DNA of 64,000 nt from Halobellus rufus (lineage in GTDB: Archaea; Halobacteriota; Halobacteria; Halobacteriales; Haloferacaceae): NCBI RefSeq assembly GCF_000739575.1, contig NZ_BBJO01000014.1, forward strand, positions 124,001 through 188,000, given 5' to 3'. The notes below the pieces were generated by a model. The model was not told the DNA's origin. It searched no databases and was given only the letters and a program-made list of their open reading frames with translations. The stretch's first letter is position 1. Each line of letters opens with the position of its first letter. Positions 60,819 to 64,000 of the stretch are shown one piece after another. A program made the position numbers and the translations under genes.

Positions 60819-63514
60819 GTACGAACAACGCAGCAGACGGTGATACGGACGCAGAGATATCCAGAGAGGAGGCCTCAGAGCTCATCGAGGAGATCGAGCG
60901 CCGGCGATCCCTGAAGGGACTCGCCGCGCTCGCTGTCGCCGTGATCGGCATCAGCTTTTCGTTGTTCCAGCTCGCGCTGGCGGCGCGGAGTTTCACGTTC
61001 ACGATTCCCCTCCCGGTCGTCGACAACCTCCAAGTTTCCCTCCAGCTTCTCCAAGCGAACGCGATCCACGTCGCGTTCGCGCTCGTTCTCACCTTCTTGA
61101 TGTTCCCGGCGACGATGGGCGACGGATTCGTCGCGCGGGGACTCGGACGCCTCGACGACGCCGTCCAGGAGGCGGTGGGATCGGAGAATCCCCTCACGAG
61201 CGTCGTCGGCCGGGTCCGCGCGCTCCTCCGCTGGGCGTTCGTCGATCCAAACCGTAGCCGTGTCACGCCGTTCGACGTGCTCTGTATGATCGCGGCGGCC
61301 CTCTCGGCGATCTACTTCCTGATGGAGTTCTCCGAGATCCAAGACATGCGGGTGTTCGGCCTCGAATCCGGGCGGCCCGTCACGGAGATTTACACGTTCC
61401 TCGAACCCGTACTCGGGGGCGTTCCCTTCATCAGCGAGTACTCCTACGCGATGATTCTGGGCGTCGTCGGCGTCCTCCTCGTACTCGAGGCGACCCGGCG
61501 AACGCTCGGCCTGCCGCTGATGCTGATCGTCGCGACTTTCATCGTGTACGCCCGCTGGGGCTACCTCATCAGCAGCGGGACGCCGTTCCTCGGTCTGCTT
61601 GCGATCCCCGAGCTGACGTGGCCGGACATCGTCCAGAACCTGTGGTACAATACCGAAAACGGTGTCTTCGGGATTCCGGTGACCGTCTCCGTCAGCTTCA
61701 TCTACATCTTCATCCTGTTCGGTTCCTTCCTCGAGATGAGCGGCGCGGGACAGTGGTTCATCGACCTCGCGTACTCGGCCACTGGAAAGCGCAAGGGGGG
61801 ACCGGCGAAAGCGAGTATCCTCGCGAGCGGATTCATGGGCACGATCTCCGGGTCCTCGATCGCGAACACCGTGACGACGGGGGCGTTCACGATCCCGCTG
61901 ATGAAGCGCTCGGGATACTCGCCTGAGTTCTCCGGCGCCGTCGAGTCGTCGGCGTCGTCTGGCGGACAGATCCTGCCGCCGGTGATGGGTGCCGCGGCGT
62001 TCCTGATGGTCCAGTACACGGCGACCCCGTTCCGCGAGATCATCATCCTCGCGACGGTCCCGGCCGTCGTGTTCTTCTTCGGCGTCTGGGTGATGGTCCA
62101 TCTGAAGGCCGTCCAGGAGGGAATCGGCGGACTCGAGGAGACGACGCCGATGCGCAAGCACCTGACGAAGGGGTGGTTCTACCTGGTCCCGATCTTCCTG
62201 CTGCTGTACTACCTCATCATCGAGCGGCTCTCGGTCTCGCGGTCGGCGTGGTTCACGCTCGTCGCGCTCGTCGCCCTCATCGCGTTCATCGCGGCCTACA
62301 GCGAGGAGACCCGGGCGTTCCTCCTCGGATCGCTGGCAGTCGTCTTCGGCGTCGAACTCGCGAGCTACACGCTTACCGGCACGTCCGTGCTCGGGCTCGT
62401 CGGCGGCAGCGGCGGCGCGAGCGTCCCGCTCGAAACCGCCTTCTCCGTCATCGGTCCGCGGATCGGCTGGTACGCGATGCTCGCCAGCGCGGTCACGATG
62501 CTCGTCCATCCGAAGATGGAGTCGAAGGTACTGGATCTGAATCCGACGGTCCAGGAGTCGGCCACGTCCGCCGGCGAGGTCACCGGTCGTGACCTCGGCG
62601 AGAATCAGCTGTTCCGCGTCGGCACCTTCGTGATCAAGTCGATGGAGGAGGGCGCGCGAACCGCCGTCCCGGTCGTGATCGCCGTCGCCGCCGCGGGCAT
62701 CATCCCCGGCGTCATCAGCGTCTCGGGGCTGGGGCCGAACCTCACCTCACTGCTGCTCGCGCTCTCGGGCGGGTCGATCGTGGTGATGCTGCTCGTGACC
62801 GCCGTCGCGAGCATCATCCTCGGGATGGGGATGCCCACGACCGTCACCTACATCATCCTGATCTCGATGCTCGCGACGCCGCTCGTCGAGTTCGGGATCC
62901 CGCTGCTCGCGGCGCACCTGTTCATCCTCTACTTCGGCGTCATCGCCGACATCACGCCCCCGGTCGCCGTCGCCGCCTACGCGGCCAGCGGCGTCGCGAA
63001 GTCCGACCCCTTCGAGACGGGCGTGAAGGCGTTCTCCCTGTCGCTGAACAAGGCGATCGTGCCCTTCGCGTTCGTGCTCGCGCCGGGGATCGTCCTGCTC
63101 AGACAGAAGGACAACGCCGCGGAGTTACCGATCCGCGAGCAGTACCGCGTCGTCAACTTCGCCGACCTCGCGGAGCTCTCCTACTCCGTGCCCGAGATCC
63201 TCGTCCCCGTCGTCGGGGTATTCCTCGGGGTCATCGCACTCGGCGCGACGGTCATCGGGACGCTCTACGGACAGATTAACCGCCTCGAACGGACCGGTTT
63301 CGCGCTCAGTTCGCTGCTGCTGATGGCACCGGGGCTCCTCTCTGCGACGGTGTTCGACCTGCTCGGACTCGTCGGCGTGAGCGTCTCCGTCGACGCGCTC
63401 CTGCTTGACCTCGCACTCCGTGGTGTCGGGTTCGTGCTGTTCGTCGTGCTGGTCGCGAAGAACAAGCGGGAGACCGCCTCGGCGCGCGGTCGAGCAGAGG
63501 GCGTGTCGGCGTAA
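60815..63514 (+). CDS. TRAP transporter fused permease (DctQM), TAXI type
   Basis: This 899-residue membrane protein unites the small (DctQ-like, about residues 35-200) and large (DctM-like, about 215-760) permease subunits, with a C-terminal extension of about four helices to 890. The large subunit shows the family blocks SGSSIANTVTTGAFTIPLMKR, GGQILPPVMGAAAFLM and LGMGMPTTVTYII, as well as ADITPPVAVAAYAA. It uses an ion gradient, in halophiles presumably sodium, to import the ligand of the TAXI protein. The length is long compared with the usual 630-700 residues and reflects the C-terminal part plus an inner loop. Confidence 0.94.
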   Translation: MSTNNAADGDTDAEISREEASELIEEIERRRSLKGLAALAVAVIGISFSLFQLALAARSFTFTIPLPVVDNLQVSLQLLQANAIHVAFALVLTFLMFPATMGDGFVARGLGRLDDAVQEAVGSENPLTSVVGRVRALLRWAFVDPNRSRVTPFDVLCMIAAALSAIYFLMEFSEIQDMRVFGLESGRPVTEIYTFLEPVLGGVPFISEYSYAMILGVVGVLLVLEATRRTLGLPLMLIVATFIVYARWGYLISSGTPFLGLLAIPELTWPDIVQNLWYNTENGVFGIPVTVSVSFIYIFILFGSFLEMSGAGQWFIDLAYSATGKRKGGPAKASILASGFMGTISGSSIANTVTTGAFTIPLMKRSGYSPEFSGAVESSASSGGQILPPVMGAAAFLMVQYTATPFREIIILATVPAVVFFFGVWVMVHLKAVQEGIGGLEETTPMRKHLTKGWFYLVPIFLLLYYLIIERLSVSRSAWFTLVALVALIAFIAAYSEETRAFLLGSLAVVFGVELASYTLTGTSVLGLVGGSGGASVPLETAFSVIGPRIGWYAMLASAVTMLVHPKMESKVLDLNPTVQESATSAGEVTGRDLGENQLFRVGTFVIKSMEEGARTAVPVVIAVAAAGIIPGVISVSGLGPNLTSLLLALSGGSIVVMLLVTAVASIILGMGMPTTVTYIILISMLATPLVEFGIPLLAAHLFILYFGVIADITPPVAVAAYAASGVAKSDPFETGVKAFSLSLNKAIVPFAFVLAPGIVLLRQKDNAAELPIREQYRVVNFADLAELSYSVPEILVPVVGVFLGVIALGATVIGTLYGQINRLERTGFALSSLLLMAPGLLSATVFDLLGLVGVSVSVDALLLDLALRGVGFVLFVVLVAKNKRETASARGRAEGVSA

Positions 63515-63715
63515 CGTCGCGGTTCCGTTCTGTCGGGTCGAGCCCGTTCGATCCGTCCCGATCCCGTTCCGTTCGCCCGAGAGACATCTATCGGGTATTC
63601 TGCCCGGCTCCGAACCGACAGACACTATTAGTCGGCAGAAAATCCCACGGTATCGGTCGGCTCGTCGGGGGAGCCAACGCGATCGAAGGCGGCTGCGAAC
63701 GGAGATCCACGAACC

Positions 63716-64000
63716 ATGTCGATCACAGCAAAGGTACACATCGAACACGAACACCTCGCCCTCGTGCCCACGCTGCAGCGGCTCGACGGCATCAAGATAC
63801 GGGTGCTCACGCAGGGGACGACCGATCCCGGCTCGACGCACTTCCCGTTCTTGATCGAGTACCACGATCACGACGCGCTCGAATCGATGCTCGAGACCGA
63901 CGTCACCGTCGACGAGTTCGAGTTGATCGATCGGACCGGCGACACCGCCATCTACTACATCGAACACACGCCGCAGACGAAGCTTATCAGCAGCGTCGTC
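63716..64000 (+). CDS. HTH-10/Bat-type regulator, N-terminal fragment cut by the window end
   Basis: The frame opens at the ATG at 63716 and runs off the right edge, giving 95 residues. It reads like the N-terminal sensor part of haloarchaeal bacterio-opsin-activator-type regulators: a first strand SITAKVHIEHEHLAL, helix TLQRL, then IRVLTQGT, FPFLIEYHDHDALESML and a strand with TAIYYIEHT. The C-terminal HTH-10 domain, which would settle the call, is outside the window. It is 200 bases after the TRAP permease on the same strand and may regulate that operon, but this is a guess. Confidence 0.6.
   Translation, partial: MSITAKVHIEHEHLALVPTLQRLDGIKIRVLTQGTTDPGSTHFPFLIEYHDHDALESMLETDVTVDEFELIDRTGDTAIYYIEHTPQTKLISSVV

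Overview
The window is haloarchaeal chromosomal DNA. The coding regions are GC-rich and the proteins acidic. Intergenic gaps are AT-rich with archaeal TATA boxes, and many starts lie 24-30 bases after a TATA box, so they are probably leaderless. Exported proteins carry twin-arginine signals followed by a lipobox. Families restricted to or typical of Halobacteria recur (DUF7344-like, DUF7563-like and HTH-10/Bat-type proteins). No rRNA, tRNA, CRISPR array or intact transposase was seen. The genus cannot be fixed; a galactose-using member of the Haloferacales is plausible but is a guess.

Layout. (1) 1-1448: a cut-off DegT/DnrJ-type aminotransferase and a ParB-like-fold protein, probably the edge of a surface polysaccharide or glycosylation cluster. 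(2) 2395-5389: a winged-helix membrane protein, glmS and a small zinc-ribbon protein. (3) 6230-15188: an N-carbamoyl amino acid or peptide island made of an IclR regulator, an M20 carbamoylase, a divergent dipeptide ABC operon (dppA-B-C-DF) and a DUF1028 protein. (4) 15901-21350: a second IclR regulator with an alcohol/aldehyde dehydrogenase pair, then a phosphoesterase and a nucleotidyltransferase-fold protein. (5) 21504-30543: an APC permease, an unusual three-gene operon (MDR dehydrogenase, pterin-synthase-like protein, methyltransferase), HyuA/HyuB and a VOC dioxygenase-like protein. (6) 30639-32581: a Sco1/TlpA/CcdA redox operon. (7) 32698-45251: a galactoside island with an eight-gene minus-strand operon (ugpB-A-E-C, galactonate dehydratase, SDR, GH36 alpha-galactosidase, GH42 beta-galactosidase), a divergent IclR regulator and a KDPG/KDPGal aldolase. 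(8) 45407-58807: PEP carboxykinase, a giant secreted FG-GAP/beta-helix/Thr-rich protein, a DUF457-like membrane protein, a class V aminotransferase, a DUF4397 lipoprotein, a small winged-helix plus membrane-protein pair, an aldo/keto reductase and a large unknown membrane protein. (9) 59179-64000: a TAXI-type TRAP transporter with a DUF1850 protein, and a cut-off HTH-10-type regulator.

How the parts work together. Three IclR genes each sit beside their own catabolic set: carbamoylase plus peptide ABC transporter, ADH plus ALDH, and galactoside uptake and degradation. In the galactoside island a sugar ABC transporter imports the sugar. Cytoplasmic alpha- and beta-galactosidases release galactose, which the De Ley-Doudoroff route can oxidise (SDR), dehydrate (DgoD) and cleave (aldolase). 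The required 2-keto-3-deoxygalactonate kinase is not in the window. The transporter ATPase gene ugpC carries a clear one-base frameshift as sequenced.

The least explained items are the MDR/pterin-synthase-like/methyltransferase operon, the approximately 1340-residue surface protein with an Arg-Asp-rich linker, the symmetric operator candidate between the carbamoylase and dppA, and the GC-rich structured stretch around 1690-1860.
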